The translations under genes were made by a program, and so were the position numbers. Below are positions 24,264 to 36,449 of a stretch of DNA of 64,000 nucleotides, one piece after another. The notes under the pieces were generated by a model. That model was not told the DNA's origin and searched no databases. It saw nothing but the letters and a program-made list of their open reading frames with translations. Position 1 is the first letter of the stretch. Every line of letters begins with the position of its first letter. This stretch comes from Hericium rajendrae (Eukaryota > Basidiomycota > Agaricomycetes > Russulales > Hericiaceae), in assembly GCA_033439255.1 (NCBI GenBank), contig CM065882.1:2542001-2606000 (forward strand), written 5' to 3'.

Positions 24264-25176
24264 GACAAATCGAAGAGAATGTGGTGTTTCGCTGTGCGAA
24301 GCGGGCAGGCCAAGCAACCAAATGCCTCGGCCTCTGAGCAGTGCAAGTGAATATAGCGACACTGGAACTCGACAGAAGACAATGCCGGCGGGCTGCAATG
24401 CCCACCCGCAGGTCTTATACTCGCCCGCCCCGCCAAACGCACGTCCATATTGGGAACCTTGAAAGGATGCAGAACTTGTTACGGCGAGGCACCGACTGGC
24501 GAGCCCCACGAAGCTGTGGGGCGCTGCCCCTCTGGGACGTCCGTTTGTTTGCGTGTAGCGACGGGGTCGCCGGTGGACGAACTACAAGGCTTTCCTTTTC
24601 GGGCGACCATGTACGCGCGCACAAATTGGGCGGTCGCCTTGTTGCGCGTCGTGTCGCTGCGACGCGAAGGGAAGTCCAGAAGCAAAAAAGTGTGGCCATG
24701 TATCCATGGACCCACAACCCTGAAGCTGGATCATGAAGGGGAGATTCGGGGCGTGTATTGCGCAGATCTATGGAGAACAAAGTCTGTGAACGCCGCACCA
24801 AATACCACAACAAGCAGAAGAAAACAAGGACCGGCGTGCATGCCGTGGGCGGAATAGATGGGGTATATGTAGTACGTGCATGCACGCAGTATGATGAAAG
24901 AAAGCGTGTAGGAGAGTGTCTGAAATGGGCACAAACAAACCGAAAGTAGATTATAGTCGAGGAAACCAATCAGAAAACGGGCAGCAAGATATCACGGCGC
25001 AACGTCCCTGCCAAATAAATCGACCGAATCCAGCTCCCGTCTTCGCCACGAAATACGTTGCAAGGGGTATCAAAGAACTTGGAAGGGTCAGTTCGCGTAT
25101 ACATAGCATGGCACGTCTCCGTCAGTGCGTTCGCTTGATGCATGTTGGGAGGCGGTGCTTTTAGATGTCTAGATCA
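24264..25176. other. Intergenic, no gene seen
   Basis: This is the promoter side of the repeat peptide precursor (minus-strand TATA-like GTATAAGA near 24413-24420). A 184-codon minus frame (24415-24969) shows no domain. Confidence 0.4.
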
Positions 25177-26061
25177 TCAAACCGAGAAGGATGAGCGGAA
25201 GACGCTGATGCTTCCGAGTTTCAAGGCACGGTCGGCCGTGTTGGCCGTGGACGAGTCGGTCGTGGAGGGATGGGCGGAGGTGGAGGTGGAGGTGTGTGAC
25301 GCTGAAGACGAAGTAGATGTCGCGTCATCGGTACCATTGAGGCGGATCGCGTTTCGCTGGAAAACAAAGACAGACCGGATGTCAGTATCAATAATAAAAG
25401 CCGAACCAGAGACTGATCAGAATGCGATCCCTTGCACGAGATATGAACACTCGAGCTCGCCTCGCAAGAGTCAAGGCATTTAGGGACAAGATAGAAAAAT
25501 TACATACCACAAAGCCAGCAAGCGTCGCCGTCGACGACTCGTTATCATTAATCACGCCCACTCCACCCTGCCCACACGTGTTGTAGTCGAAAAACCACAT
25601 CGTCTGGTTCACATTCTGTGCAAGCATCGGCACCGAGAGGATTGTCACGGCCGTCTCGTTCCCCGCGTCGCGGAACATGGAATTGAAGCCGTTGATAGTG
25701 CTGTCTGAATCGTGCGCGGGACGCAAGGCGCTGAGAACGTAGACTGCGTTGCAGTATGGTTGCCGAGAGAGACTGTGATGCGTCGGTGAGTGATTTCCAT
25801 GCCCGAAAAGGAAAATGCACTTACAGTTGAAGAAGACGGTGTCGCCGAGCTCGGCTGTGACGCGCTGGGGTTGGAACACCGCGCTTGCGTTGTCGGTCGT
25901 ATTATGACCGACTTGAACCCAGACGTCGCGTGCACGCACGGTGAGGACGAGGAACGAGGCCTGGAGAAGACACGCGTTGTGATATGGTCAGATTTTTCAA
26001 AATGAATGCGGCATTCTGGTGTTCGAACGAAACTTACAACAATTATGGTCAAGGCAAACAT
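25177..26061 (-). CDS. Secreted cupredoxin-domain protein
   Basis: The start MFALTIIV at 26061 is followed by an intron and a completed signal peptide (ASFLVLTVRA). The mature domain reads DVWVQVGHN, FQPQRVTAELGDTVFFN, GNHTATQSTFSAPC, STINGFNSMF, TILSVPMLAQ and WFFDYNTCGQGGVGVIND. This is the plastocyanin/azurin-like fold of fungal extracellular serine-rich proteins. Possible copper ligands are the His of GNHT and the Cys of YNTCGQ; a bound metal is not certain. After an intron of about 150 nt the C-terminus is a Ser/Thr-rich stretch (TSTSSSASHTSTSTSAHPST). A single missing base at the G run 25719-25721 is needed between APCVP and AHDSDSTING. Such proteins are usually attached to the cell surface, but no clear GPI tail is seen in the given frame. 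Confidence 0.75.
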
Positions 26062-27439
26062 CTCTGAAGTTGAAGAAAAAATATGTAGAACAGTGAACGC
26101 AAATTAGACGCGGCGACGGTGAAGGATGAGAGAAGAGGCCAGCGAGCAAGCAAGACGTTCAATGGCAGGTTGAACTCGTGTATACGGCAGCTGTACAGAT
26201 CCCCCTGCCTCCCCACCATTTTACCACCGACACGTCCGTGCGTATCTGACAGCATCAGGGTGAGGCTAAGCTGGAAGCAGCACACGCTGCACGATAGTAG
26301 GTTTGCGATAGCGAGGATCATACCTTTTCGAGAGTGACACGTGATGGAAGCAGGGCGAGGAAGGCGTGCTGATGGATTCATGGAGCGAGAAGATGCAGTT
26401 ATGAGCAGCTACAGGAAATGCAGATTCGGGGGCATGATGGCATGGTATTGCAAAGGGCCGCTCAATGACAATCCGCAGACCACACAAGGATTTTGTACCG
26501 ACGGAATTTGTAATCGTTCCTGATTGAACCCACTACTTGTCACTAAGCAGGTAGAAACATGTATACTGGAAACAATATGGTCAGGACCAGCACAATGACA
26601 CATCAGATGGGACAAGAGGATAAGAAATCAGAGAGAAGATAACGTCTGCATCTAGAGCAAACGACGTCATGCACGAGCGTCGACGTCACGGAGGACGTCG
26701 ACCTCGTGTCAGAAAGAGATGTTGATACAAAATGCTTCATCACATGGAAACGGATGGTGATCGAAAGCATAGAGGAAAATACTCACGTTCCTAAATCTTC
26801 CACATCGAAATGGCACATCTAGCAACGGAGCAGCTACCGGAGGACCTCTGTCGTCTTTCCAAATCCTCAAGTCAACGATATGACATGGATCGCGGCATAA
26901 AGCACGCGATGCGACTTTACGAGTCGAAGTTGTGTTGAGAGTGATATTCCGCGGTCATGGCAGCGGACAAGAACGAGGAGCTGGGAACAAGCGCTGAACG
27001 CGCGTCTAGGAAGTGTCTAGGAGTGCTGCGTAACGTCACACTGTCACACTGACTTCCAGCCACTGTCGACCCAGTACGAAAAGGGCTCCACGAAACGGCA
27101 GCAAGAGGAATAGCAACGATGGTGGATCCACGTGGATCCTCTGTTTCGCATTTCTCAGCAGAACGGTGAGTCAATTGCCATAGGCAAGTCCATGTCAAGC
27201 CGCCCGACTCGGAGAAGGACCGTGACAGAAGCCTCTGATTCCGGCGCTGTTGGCACATCTGGCGTCGCATTAGGCGCGACGATGATCCCATTTGAGAAAT
27301 CCAAACATCTCCTTGACTTTATGTCTCTTTATATGGCGTTCAGACTATCAGCCGGAGTCCTCTAATAAACCGCCGCTTTCCACGTCTTTTCTGCTAACAT
27401 CTACGACTACGGACGCCCCCGTCCACGAATCGACGCGAC
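26062..27439. other. Intergenic, no gene seen
   Basis: This stretch separates the divergent cupredoxin (-) and membrane-protein (+) genes. Only short frames occur. A TATA-like TTTATATGG lies near 27328-27336, about 105 nt before the ATG at 27440. Confidence 0.4.
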
Positions 27440-28589
27440 ATGGCAGCTCGTATGTGCTTAACGTGCATCGCATTTCCGGCTCACGATCTAAGTTACAAAA
27501 CTAGTGATGAAAAGTGCGCGGCATGCAGAGCCGGAGCACCCAATTATGAGTACGAACGACATAGCACAGTGTCAGTCCTCCCCACAGTTACTTATTCTTG
27601 GGGTGTACGGACTTATCTATACGTTCTCACGCAGTGAGCCCAGAACAACATGCTGCTCTCTCCTCTGCATCTGCTTCCAAATCCGTGATGCAGATTATCC
27701 AGCTCTGGTCTGATCGCCTTCAGCTGGTCAGCGTATTCGTACGTTTCATCCATCAATTCTTGTGGAATCTTACCCAACTCTCAAAATAGGCTACGTTCTT
27801 CACATCGGTTGACGGCCTCTTACTCGGTCTCACAACACCTGTCCGCACGAAAGATGTCACAGGCAAGGTCGCCAATGCAGCCCTCTCAGGCGCGCTTGTC
27901 TTCCATTCCGCTGCCGGTCAGTAACTCTTTATCGCTGCGCATATAGCCACAAAGAACACCACTGACACTCTTTCGAACTACCAGCTATCCTCGCATTTGT
28001 CGGCTGCTTTATACTGATCCGCTATAGATTCAACGACGCAAAGCAAAAAGATCCCCTGCCCCTCAGCCCCACGCACGCCCAGTTCCGCTCCAGGCCCAAT
28101 CCCCACACCGCAAACCATCCCGCCGATGCGTCCGATGCCGAGACCGCGACGATGTTCTCTCGGACGTCCTCCGAAAAGCAAAAGAACCCCGACACCTTCC
28201 GCTCGTTCTCCTTCGCCAGCGCGCCGCTCCCCGCACCGACGCTCCCCCACTCCGTGACGCAGCTCGAGCGCGAGTTCGCGATGCTCCTGCACAGCATGAC
28301 CGACAGCGTCGCCGTCTCGCGCGTTCACCCGCTGCGCTTCCGCTGGTTCAAGGCCAAGGGCGTTAACGCCGAAGCCAATGAGGGAGATACGCTCGCACAC
28401 GCGGAGTCGCTGACGCGATTGCTCACGCGCTGTCATAACACGTGTGCCGCACTCACGAGTCTGGGGTTTATCCTCAATATCTTGGGGTTCGTCGCGTTTG
28501 CCTGGTCAGCGCTCGATCGTGGTGTCAGCATCTTCGTCAGCGCGTGTGTTGCTAGTACTGTCATTGTCGGTCTGATGGCGGTCTACTAG
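27440..28589 (+). CDS. Multi-pass membrane protein, orphan
   Basis: Well-supported exons are 27688-27738, 27790-27916 and 27985-28589; they join in frame. They give hydrophobic segments around LQLVSVFATFFTSVDGLLLG, AILAFVGCFILI, SLGFILNILGFVAFAWSAL and IFVSACVASTVIVGLMAVY, with a soluble loop of about 120 residues after the second. The 5' end is uncertain. An ATG at 27440 with a GT-AG intron (27450-27528) leads into a further hydrophobic stretch, LLILGVYGLIYTF, which reaches the VSPEQHAAL segment only with a one-base change near 27637. An alternative start is the ATG at 27688. Proteins of this layout are common in basidiomycetes and have no assigned role. Confidence 0.55.
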
Positions 28590-29009
28590 GCATGGTGTGG
28601 GCGAGTGCTTAAGTCTCCGATAGCTGTGATTAAATGCTTTGATATCTTGCACTTATGATACCTCGCTTCCTGCATTACTTTATACTGGGATTGCCATGTT
28701 GTACTTGTTACCAGACGATCAATGGCAAGATTGATGAACAGACAGACCACTTTCAAGAGTCTTTGTTTTTGTACTTGATTCAATTCATCAATGCAGTCAC
28801 ACACCGCCAGGCGAGGCGGGCTTACTTCATTTCACACTTTTGAACTGATTGTATCCTTCGCTCCATGGCTTCGTGGAGAATCCCGCTTAAGAACCGCATG
28901 CCCAAAGCTCCTCCCCAGTACAAAAATGGTACATTGTTTGATACAATTTGACCACAGCTCGCAAATAAATTACAATACATACTCAAACGCAAAGGGTGCC
29001 CGCCCCGCC
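28590..29009. other. Convergent intergenic region, nothing seen
   Basis: This AT-richer stretch between two convergent genes has no recognisable feature. Confidence 0.4.
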
Positions 29010-29740
29010 TCAATCCTCCCGCCTCGACGCCCACCACATTCCGCCCGACGACATCCACATCGCGATCTGCCACGCCTCCTGCCGAAACGCAGCAACGGCC
29101 TCCGTGTCCGCATCGCGGTCCGCGCGCCACGCGCGGTGCTCAAGCGCATGCGCGAGCGCCGTGAACGCGGCGGGGCAGCCCGCGTGCATGCCCGGGCACG
29201 CCGCGAACACCTCGCGGTGCACGAGGATCGTGTCGAGGTAGGCCCCGCCCGTCGTCGCGTAGTCGTCCGAGTCCGCGGCCGCGTACGTCTCGTACTGCGC
29301 GGTCAGCGCGGAGAGGAAGGCGCAGCTGGGGGGCGTGGCGGCGGATGAAGGTGAGGAGGCCAAGGTGGCGGGCTGTGCGAGGATTAGAGCGGGTGTTAGA
29401 GCGGGGAGAGGGAGAGCAGGGGGACGGGCGCACCTGAGAGCTCGCTGGCGCGTCGGACATCTGGACATCGTCGGCGGCGGGATTCGGCGCGGGCGCGGAG
29501 GCCGCGCTTTCCCTTTCCTGCCTCCAAGAGAGGATGTCAATGTCGCGTGGATAGAGCAGACAGGACGGGCCTCACCCTAGTCTTCTGATGCAAGCTCAGC
29601 GAATTGAGTAGGTTAGACAGGTCAAAGTCAAGCTGCCAGCCAAATATCAGCAACATGCAAGATACGACTTTAGGATAACGACTTACATCGTTCGAAATGG
29701 GCATGGCCCGAGGTTGGGACATGACAGCAACGGCAGACAT
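29010..29740 (-). CDS. Orphan protein of about 190 residues
   Basis: Four exons can be joined in frame: MSAVAVMSQPRAMPISND, then LDFDLSNLLNSLSLHQKTR, then a Pro/Ala-rich piece with DDVQMSDAPASSQ, then a helical domain with FLSALTAQYETYA, ILVHREVFAACPGMHAGCPA and FRQEAWQIAMWMSSGGMWW. All junctions are GT-AG with consistent phase, which favours a real gene. No signal peptide or known family is visible. A TATA-like element (minus-strand GTATAAGA) lies near 29851-29858, about 111-118 nt upstream. The two cysteines and the tryptophan-rich end are its most recognisable features. Confidence 0.5.
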
Positions 29741-30375
29741 TATGATGAGTGTAGATATAACGGTCGACGTAGACTCGGAGGTCGTTGATGATGATGATGA
29801 GATAGCACAAAAGCCTGGATGATAATTACCAGCCCCATCGTCGACATCGCACCTCTTATACACAATGTTCGAGTCAAGCCCGCGCAGGTATGCCCGCTCT
29901 GAGCCTCATTGCCGTCACGCGACAAGATCGGATGGCTGCCTCGAGGCGGCGGGCTGGTTCTTACCCTACACAATATCCTGCGGGAGCACTGCTCCGGCCG
30001 GCTTATGTTTAGAAGACGCAGACACGTGTGCGGAAAGCCTGCCTTAGGCCTGCCTGAAGGTAGAACGTTGAGGGCAGCAGGCCACAACGTGCCCGAAATG
30101 GAAGGCGAGGGCGAGGTGCTATGCGTGCAAGAAGTGAGATTGTCGAGGGATTGGCGCGGCGATGTGCTTTGAGAAGCTGGAAAGAGGGCATGTTAGGGTT
30201 GCTAGGGGCATGTTTGATGCAGACCGCTGCGGTGCCCTGGAGCACTGCTATATGCACTCGTGCGCGTGGATCAAAGTGAAGGAAATCAAGGTATGAAGCA
30301 GATCCATGATACATATGCACGTGCGAATAACCTGGACTGCTCTTCACGACGCATTTAGATATAATAGGGCCGCCC
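29741..30375. other. Intergenic, no gene seen
   Basis: This stretch holds the promoter of the orphan gene and the 3' flank of the flavocytochrome gene. A (GAT)n tract lies near 29784-29800. Confidence 0.4.
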
Positions 30376-32857
30376 TCACATCTTGGACTTCAGCTCCTTC
30401 AGACGGGCGCCCTGCATTTCGACATCTACGGACTTACATCAGTGAACAGTGGGCACAGATTATTGCGAAGGAACGTACAGTTTGAGTCGTATAACCGATC
30501 GCCAGGAACAGATACGATATGCGAGTGGATGTTCGACGCGTCGACCATATCGCGCACGACGTCATTGATGGTATTCGCACCAAGCAGACGCATGTTCATT
30601 TCGAACTCGTCCTGAATGAAATTAATTTTGAGACCATCGGTGACATCAGTGCATAGTCTTTTTCCTTACGTGAAGGATTTGCAAGGCGTGGTCAACGCCG
30701 TCAACGCCATACGAAGAGAAGGCGTACAGAAAGGGCCGGCCAATCCCGACTGGTGCATGAGTTGGTAAACGAAAGATCTGGTGTTGTATGTGAAAGGAGC
30801 TCACCTGCAGTTGCGCCAAGAGCAACTGCCTTCATCACATCGGTCGCGCGACGCACACCACCATCAACGAATAATTGGAAGCGCTCAATCGGGAAGGTGA
30901 TGCCGCGCTTCTCCTTTGAATTTGTCGACGACTTCGACGAGGACCTCGATGCCAGAGCGGGCGAAGTCGAGTTGACGACCACCGTGGTTAGAAAGAACAA
31001 CACCAGCGAGGCCCTGATCGTACGCCTCAAGCGCATCCTGGATCTAGCGTCAGCTGACAGCTTTCTAACAAGTGACAGATAGTAAACGCACCTCCCAACA
31101 TTGCACGCCCTTCAGGATAATGGGCACTACAGCCACTGTCAGTAAGTTACTGAATGAAAATACGTAGTATATTACTATTTGTGACGCTCTTGAACCATGG
31201 GATATCTGTCCATTTCAAGCCAGGATCAATGAAGCCCTTAACAGCAAGTCAACTTCTCATTCAATCCATGGGATGCAACCACTTACAGTGATAGCTTTCG
31301 CCGCTCCCTGAGACCTATCGACGTTATCACCCGACTTGGCCACTTCGTCGGGGTCCTCAGCCTCGAACTTCATCCGCATGTCCTGGGAGGGAAAGTTCAA
31401 GTCAGGACAGGCGGACAGCATCTAGGACGAATTCACAAGCCTTTTCTCGTCGACCAAGTTGTGGAGCGTCGACAGTGATGAAAAGGCCCTTGATGCCGCG
31501 CTTCTCTGCATGCTGCACGATGCGCCGCGTCAATTCACGGTCCTTGTTGACGTAGCTGAGCAATGAATGAGCTCAAACTGTAAAGGAAACGTGCGAGGCC
31601 AGCCACGTACAGCTGGAGGAATTGTATCTGATGAGGCGCCGCTTCGTTGACAATCTCGTCGAAAGAGCAGGACGCCAATGTGGGGATCTAGTTCAAAGCA
31701 TCAAACAGACCATTTCATGAGTTACAGAACAGGCAGTATACCATCTGGATGATGCCATGCTTAGCGGCAGCCCTGGTGAGGTTAAGTTCACCGTCGGGGT
31801 GACCTAACTTCCCAAGAGCCGTGGCCGTCTGAACAGGATGATCGATGAGCAGATGATAGCATGGGCATTTGATCAGACCCTCACGATGTAAATGGGCATA
31901 CTTGAATGGTTGCCCAGAATCCGAGTAGAAAAATCCACATGCGTCATGTCGCGCAATATTCTAGGCCGGAACCATATCCTAGCCAAACATTCAGGACATC
32001 GACGCGCCGAATGACGAGTAAGGAGTGGACAAACCTGTGATACGCAGCATGGTTCTCACGAGTGGTAATCTCATCGTCGGCTGCTGAGGAATAATACGCC
32101 CAAGCCTTCTCCGGCATGACCTTCTGCGCGATAGCCTGTGAAGCGGGGGTGGATAAATTTTTCTCCAATATAGATAGAGCTACAAATTCCTAACTTCGAA
32201 ATCATGGAGGTTGAGGATCTCCGAGAGCGGAGGGCGGTTCTTCATCCTCTCTTGACGAGCCTTCTCTGCGTCGGTGATCTTGACTTCCACCTTCTCCACG
32301 GTGTCCAAGTCAACAGGACCAAGACTAGGGAAGCGTTAGCACTTCGGAAATTATGTCCTCCTATAAGACGCACTGTTTGCTGACTGGAAGATTATCCGTA
32401 ATGGCGTTTGGAGGGTGAATGGGATCATATTCTTGCCTGTATGGGTTTAATAACGACCCTACTTCTCAGAACACGTCGAACATACGTTGCATCCTTCCCT
32501 GCATACTTCAAGATGATTTTGCTTCCACCTTCGAAAGATGAGTTTATTTGGTATCTCCAACCATGGAAATGGAACGAACCAGGGTGCTCTGTCGATGTGG
32601 CGTAAACACCTCAGTGATAGCTGGGCGGCATGTGGCGTATCACTCACCGTCAAGGAAGTCCGTCACATCATAGACCTTGCCTGTTAGCAGTCCGATCAGT
32701 TCAAACCCGAGGATCAGACAAATGTCCCAGATAGAAAACGGCGACGACGCTCCCACCACTCAGGCCCAGTGGACATACCATGCACGATGATCCAACAGCT
32801 CTCCCGAGTGTTATGTTGTGCGACCACCTTTCCAGAAATAGGTTCGGCGGCGCCCAT
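30376..32857 (-). CDS. Flavocytochrome b2-type FMN dehydrogenase with C-terminal SKM
   Basis: The first 90 residues form a cytochrome b5 domain (GKVVAQHNTRESCWIIVHG, GKVYDVTDFLDEHPGG, ILKYAGKDAT, DPIHPPNAI). A linker leads to an FMN domain with AWAYYSSAADDE, IWFRPRILRDM, TALGKLGHPDGE, PIILKGVQCWEDALEAYD, GVVLSNHGGRQLDF and LFVDGGVRRATDV. The catalytic Lys, His and Arg of the b2 family (LKG, SNHGGR) are present. The family oxidises L-lactate, glycolate or glyoxylate and passes electrons to cytochrome c. There is no mitochondrial presequence; the chain starts MGAAEPISGK and ends KELKSKM, a type 1 peroxisomal signal. About a dozen introns are present. A one-base change at 30913-30914 is needed between VDKFK and EKRGITFP. 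The neighbouring isocitrate-lyase-family gene suggests a link to oxalate metabolism. Confidence 0.9.
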
Positions 32858-33410
32858 GTCGTCAGTTTGTGCGTAGGTCGGAACGTAGCTCGAGGGCGTG
32901 TTGCGCGAGCAGGAGAAGGAGAGAACTAACGCGGGGAGCCGTGCATGAACGAAATGCGGGGTAGGACGTACAAATGCGCAGGTCGTCCATACACGGGACC
33001 CGCGGCCCGATCGCACGGAGCGCACGCGTTCCGTTCACGTGCATTTTTTTTGAGTATCGCGCGCTCTGATTGGCTGGCGCCTACCTGCGGCCCTGGTGGA
33101 GGCCCGTCGAAGGAGACGCGTTGGCGACGGACGCCGTCGCCGCCGATGTTCCTGTCAATGATACATACACGCCAGTGGGGGCAGCGCCACGCAAATTCGG
33201 TAGCGACGAACGAAGGGATGGAAGGAGCCGTAAGGCAACATATTTAGATTGATAAAGAAGCTCTAGAAAAATATATGTGGTATGCCATGATCACAAGTAC
33301 AACAGCGAAGTCGATCTATATACAGCCCACCGCACCAATCGCGGCCTCCCAAATGCTCGTATAACCATAGCCCATAACGTAGCCGAAATAATAGAAGGAA
33401 GAAGAACTGT
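32858..33410. other. Intergenic, no gene seen
   Basis: This is the promoter of the flavocytochrome gene and the 3' flank of the next gene on the same strand. It holds only short frames. Confidence 0.4.
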
Positions 33411-34876
33411 TCAGACGAGCTGGAAGGCGCTTCCACCAGCCTGGGCGTCAAGCTTGACGACATCGTTGAGGCCTGCGTCGCAAGATGATGGTCAGATAAA
33501 CTAGATGAATGATGGCACAATAAATATGTACCCATGACCTCGAAAAATGCCTTGGGATCCATGCCCTGGGCTGAGGTGAAGTCGGTTCCTGTCTTCTTCA
33601 GCGATTGCATGGCGGCTCGGATACCGTGCACGGCCGCGACGCAAGACACGAGGGAGAAAACTGTTGTATAGGCATTAATAGCGGTTCGGAAATTCCAAAA
33701 TCGGGAGATCAGACATACTTATGATTTTCGCGCCCATTTCCTCGGCCTCTTTTGAGGTGAACGAGGGAGTCAACCCGCCAGAAATAACATTGACCAGGAC
33801 CTGCAGAGCATCTCACCATCAGACTCCCGAATGCAGACAGAGAAGCAAGGGTTCACGTACGGGCTTAGGAGCCAAGGCGGCAACAGTAGACTCGAGAAGC
33901 TCCTTGTTTTTGACGCCTTCAATGAAGCACACGTCGGCACCCGCATCGGCCGCGAGCTTCAGTCTGGTCACGGCCTCCTCCATACCAAGCACCTGTGCAG
34001 AGTCGGTGCGCCCAATGATGACGAAGTCTGATCCACCGGGGATCGCGTCGCGGGCGATGACAGCGGCGCGGATGCGCGTGACGAACTCCTCGCGGGAGAC
34101 GACCTGCTTGCCGAGCAGGTGTCCGCAGCGCTTCGTCTGCACTTGGTCCTCAATGTGCATGCCCGCGACACCTGCCCGTGCGTACTGCGTCACAGTCCGC
34201 GCAACCATGGCTGGACCACCGAAACTGTGGAATCGCAGAAGCATAAATAAAGATTCGGCCACAGTAGGGAATGCACTTACCCTGTGTCTGCGTCGGCGAT
34301 GACAGGACACGTTGGGTCAAGGCTGCAGACCATCTGGGCGCTCTGTTACAATCTATGAGAAAGATGTTCAGCCAATTATCTGTTGGTAGCTAACCTGGAC
34401 GAAGTCGTTCAAGGTGGCAATGGCCAGGTCTGGCGCGCCAAGGCGAGAAGCAGTCGTAGCAGCGCCACTACATAATGAATTTAATAACCCGCGCATGATG
34501 GCTGATGGGTAGAGAACAAACCTTTGATACAAGCAAGTGAAGCCGGCTTCAAGCGCGCACCGTGCGCTGATGCCGTCACAAATTCCGGGAGCGATCTACA
34601 TGTCGAAATTCAGATTGCGGTCTGTTTGACAGGGTAAGAGGCACCTACAACGATACCAGGGCGGGCGAGCATCTGGCGAAGCCGGGTGGCCGGGTTCCAG
34701 GACAATGGACCCTCAAGATAGTTTTTGGGGTCCAGACGAGAGTTGCTGTAAACCAGCGAGGGCACGTTGTCGTGCAGCGGCGTAGCGGGGGCAGCACCGT
34801 TGTTGTGGAGAGTAGTAGAAGTCTGCTCCTCGTCGGACGAGGCAGGGGCGGTGAAGAAGTCACGACCGGGAGACAT
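33411..34876 (-). CDS. PEP mutase/isocitrate lyase superfamily enzyme, oxaloacetate acetylhydrolase-like
   Basis: After a 75-residue N-terminal extension the protein shows the superfamily order RLRQMLARPGIVV, APGICDGISARCALE, GAATTASRLGAPDLAIATL, DADTGFGGPAMVARTV, AGVAGMHIEDQ and the catalytic KRCGHL. These are followed by IIGRTDSAQVLG, DAGADVCFIEG and PVLVNVISGGLTPSF. This fits the fungal oxaloacetate acetylhydrolase group, which splits oxaloacetate to oxalate and acetate. The 2,3-dimethylmalate lyase or 2-methylisocitrate lyase group remains possible, because the residue that separates them cannot be fixed by eye. All exons are in frame, so this gene shows no error. The C-terminus (GGSAFQLV) lacks a peroxisomal signal, pointing to the cytosol. 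The flavocytochrome gene lies next downstream on the same strand. Confidence 0.82.
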
Positions 34877-34973
34877 AATGATACAGATCGATGAGAGTGA
34901 TAAAACTGCACAGAATAAACCGGCGTCCAAGTAAGAACTGGGGGCTGTGGTATGGGGATCCTTCCACGAAGCC

Positions 34974-34983
34974 TTTTATAATT
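34974..34983 (-). promoter_or_regulatory. TATA box of the oxaloacetate-hydrolase-like gene
   Basis: On the minus strand TTATAAAAGG lies about 98-107 nt upstream of the ATG at 34876. Confidence 0.5.
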
Positions 34984-36449
34984 TAGCTCGCAGCTCCAGC
35001 CCCCAATTGACCCGAGAAAGGCGACCTTGACAAGAAACAACGCCGATGAATTGAGAACGTCGAGCATGTGCATACGACGTATGCCAAGAGCATGCCTCTG
35101 AAATCAGAGTTAAAGAACAGTCCAGCAGAAAGCTGTTCCAGAAGGGCCGCCGCACGCAAACGGAGAGGTATTTCCCTAAGGCGAGCTATTCTGTCAGGGT
35201 CAGCGATATTGAGAATCTCCACGCCAAGTGCATCCGACCTTCGTGTAGGATTGACAGATGCACGGACATTGCTGCGGATCCGGCTAGGCATTGTGAGAAG
35301 CAACAATGGAGCTTCCATTGAGCATCATGATAGACTTGTGTCACCGAAGTACAGCAACAAGCCAAGCAGCCAAGAACTATTCCGTGAGGATTCCGGTGTG
35401 AGCTTTCGCTCGGTGACTTCCCGTAACTGCCAAGTATGTCCGGATCGTGAGTACTTCGCGGGGGCTAAGACCATCCGAGGAAGATGACCCACATAGCGAG
35501 GAATACGGAAGATGCGGAGATAGAGCGCTGGAAACTTGAGGTGCATCCACGGACGGCATGATGCGCATACATTCAGCTCTCTTCCCAAGTTTCAAGTTCG
35601 TGCGAACCCCAAAGCTACAAAGTGGAGAAAAAAATTAGATCCAAACCTATGCGAAAGGGACCCGTTCGCACGAAAAAATATCCATGAGCCAGGCGTGAAA
35701 TATGATTATAGAGTCGGGGTGTCAGACATGATGAACGCAGGAAGATGGAGGAAGACCTGTCAGCGTCAACAAACAAGCTGACCGGCGATGCGGCATCAAT
35801 CGGCCCGAAGAGGCCGCGGTAGTTCAAACAGGAAGTGACGGTGATTTCCGCTGGCCAACTTCGTTAAACTGGAAGGCGACACGAACAAGCACAAATTCAG
35901 CGAGTCCTTGGTTTTGAAAAAGTCCGATGTCGTACCACTCGAAGCAATCTTATCCCGACTCGTACGAAATCGCAGAATTTTGGCATGCGCGAATAGATGC
36001 GTGGGTCAGTACTTGTGCCGCAAAACGCTACGTATACGAAGTTGGCAAGGATTCTTACGTCGCGATTTCGCAGATGGTGGTGACAGAGTGATACACTTTG
36101 CGCTCTCCAAGACTTTTACTTGAGGCCAGGGGAGTCCTCAGGAGATAACGTTCCTGAAGCGGACCGTTCCGACCCAATCCAGGACTCGCCACCGAGCTAA
36201 CACCGGGCGGCAGAACGAGCGCCTTCCCGCCACCATGTTCAATCCGTAGCAACAGGTTCTTGTCCATTCATCCTTCGACGACTCCCCATCTTTGAGAATG
36301 AGCCGCTGGCGAGTTGAGCTCGGGCGGGCTCCGTCTGCTCCGTCTCTGTCTTCTCAAAAGCATGGCTGCCTTACCTGCCATTTGCTACGTCTCATCTAGC
36401 CCAATTACCTGCTGCCGACTGCCCTGCGTTTCATATCGCCGCAATACGT
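34984..36449. other. 1.5-kb stretch without recognisable gene
   Basis: Frames such as 34983-35318 (minus) and 35068-35487 (plus) overlap each other and have no visible domain. This sequence separates the active oxaloacetate-hydrolase-like gene from the decayed dehydrogenase copy. Confidence 0.4.

Noticed and set aside
30753-31082. Plus-strand frame over the flavocytochrome gene
   Set aside because: It is the antisense of a conserved exon and its intron.
34983-35318. Minus-strand frame upstream of the oxaloacetate-hydrolase-like gene
   Set aside because: It overlaps that gene's promoter, has an equally long frame on the other strand and shows no known motif.
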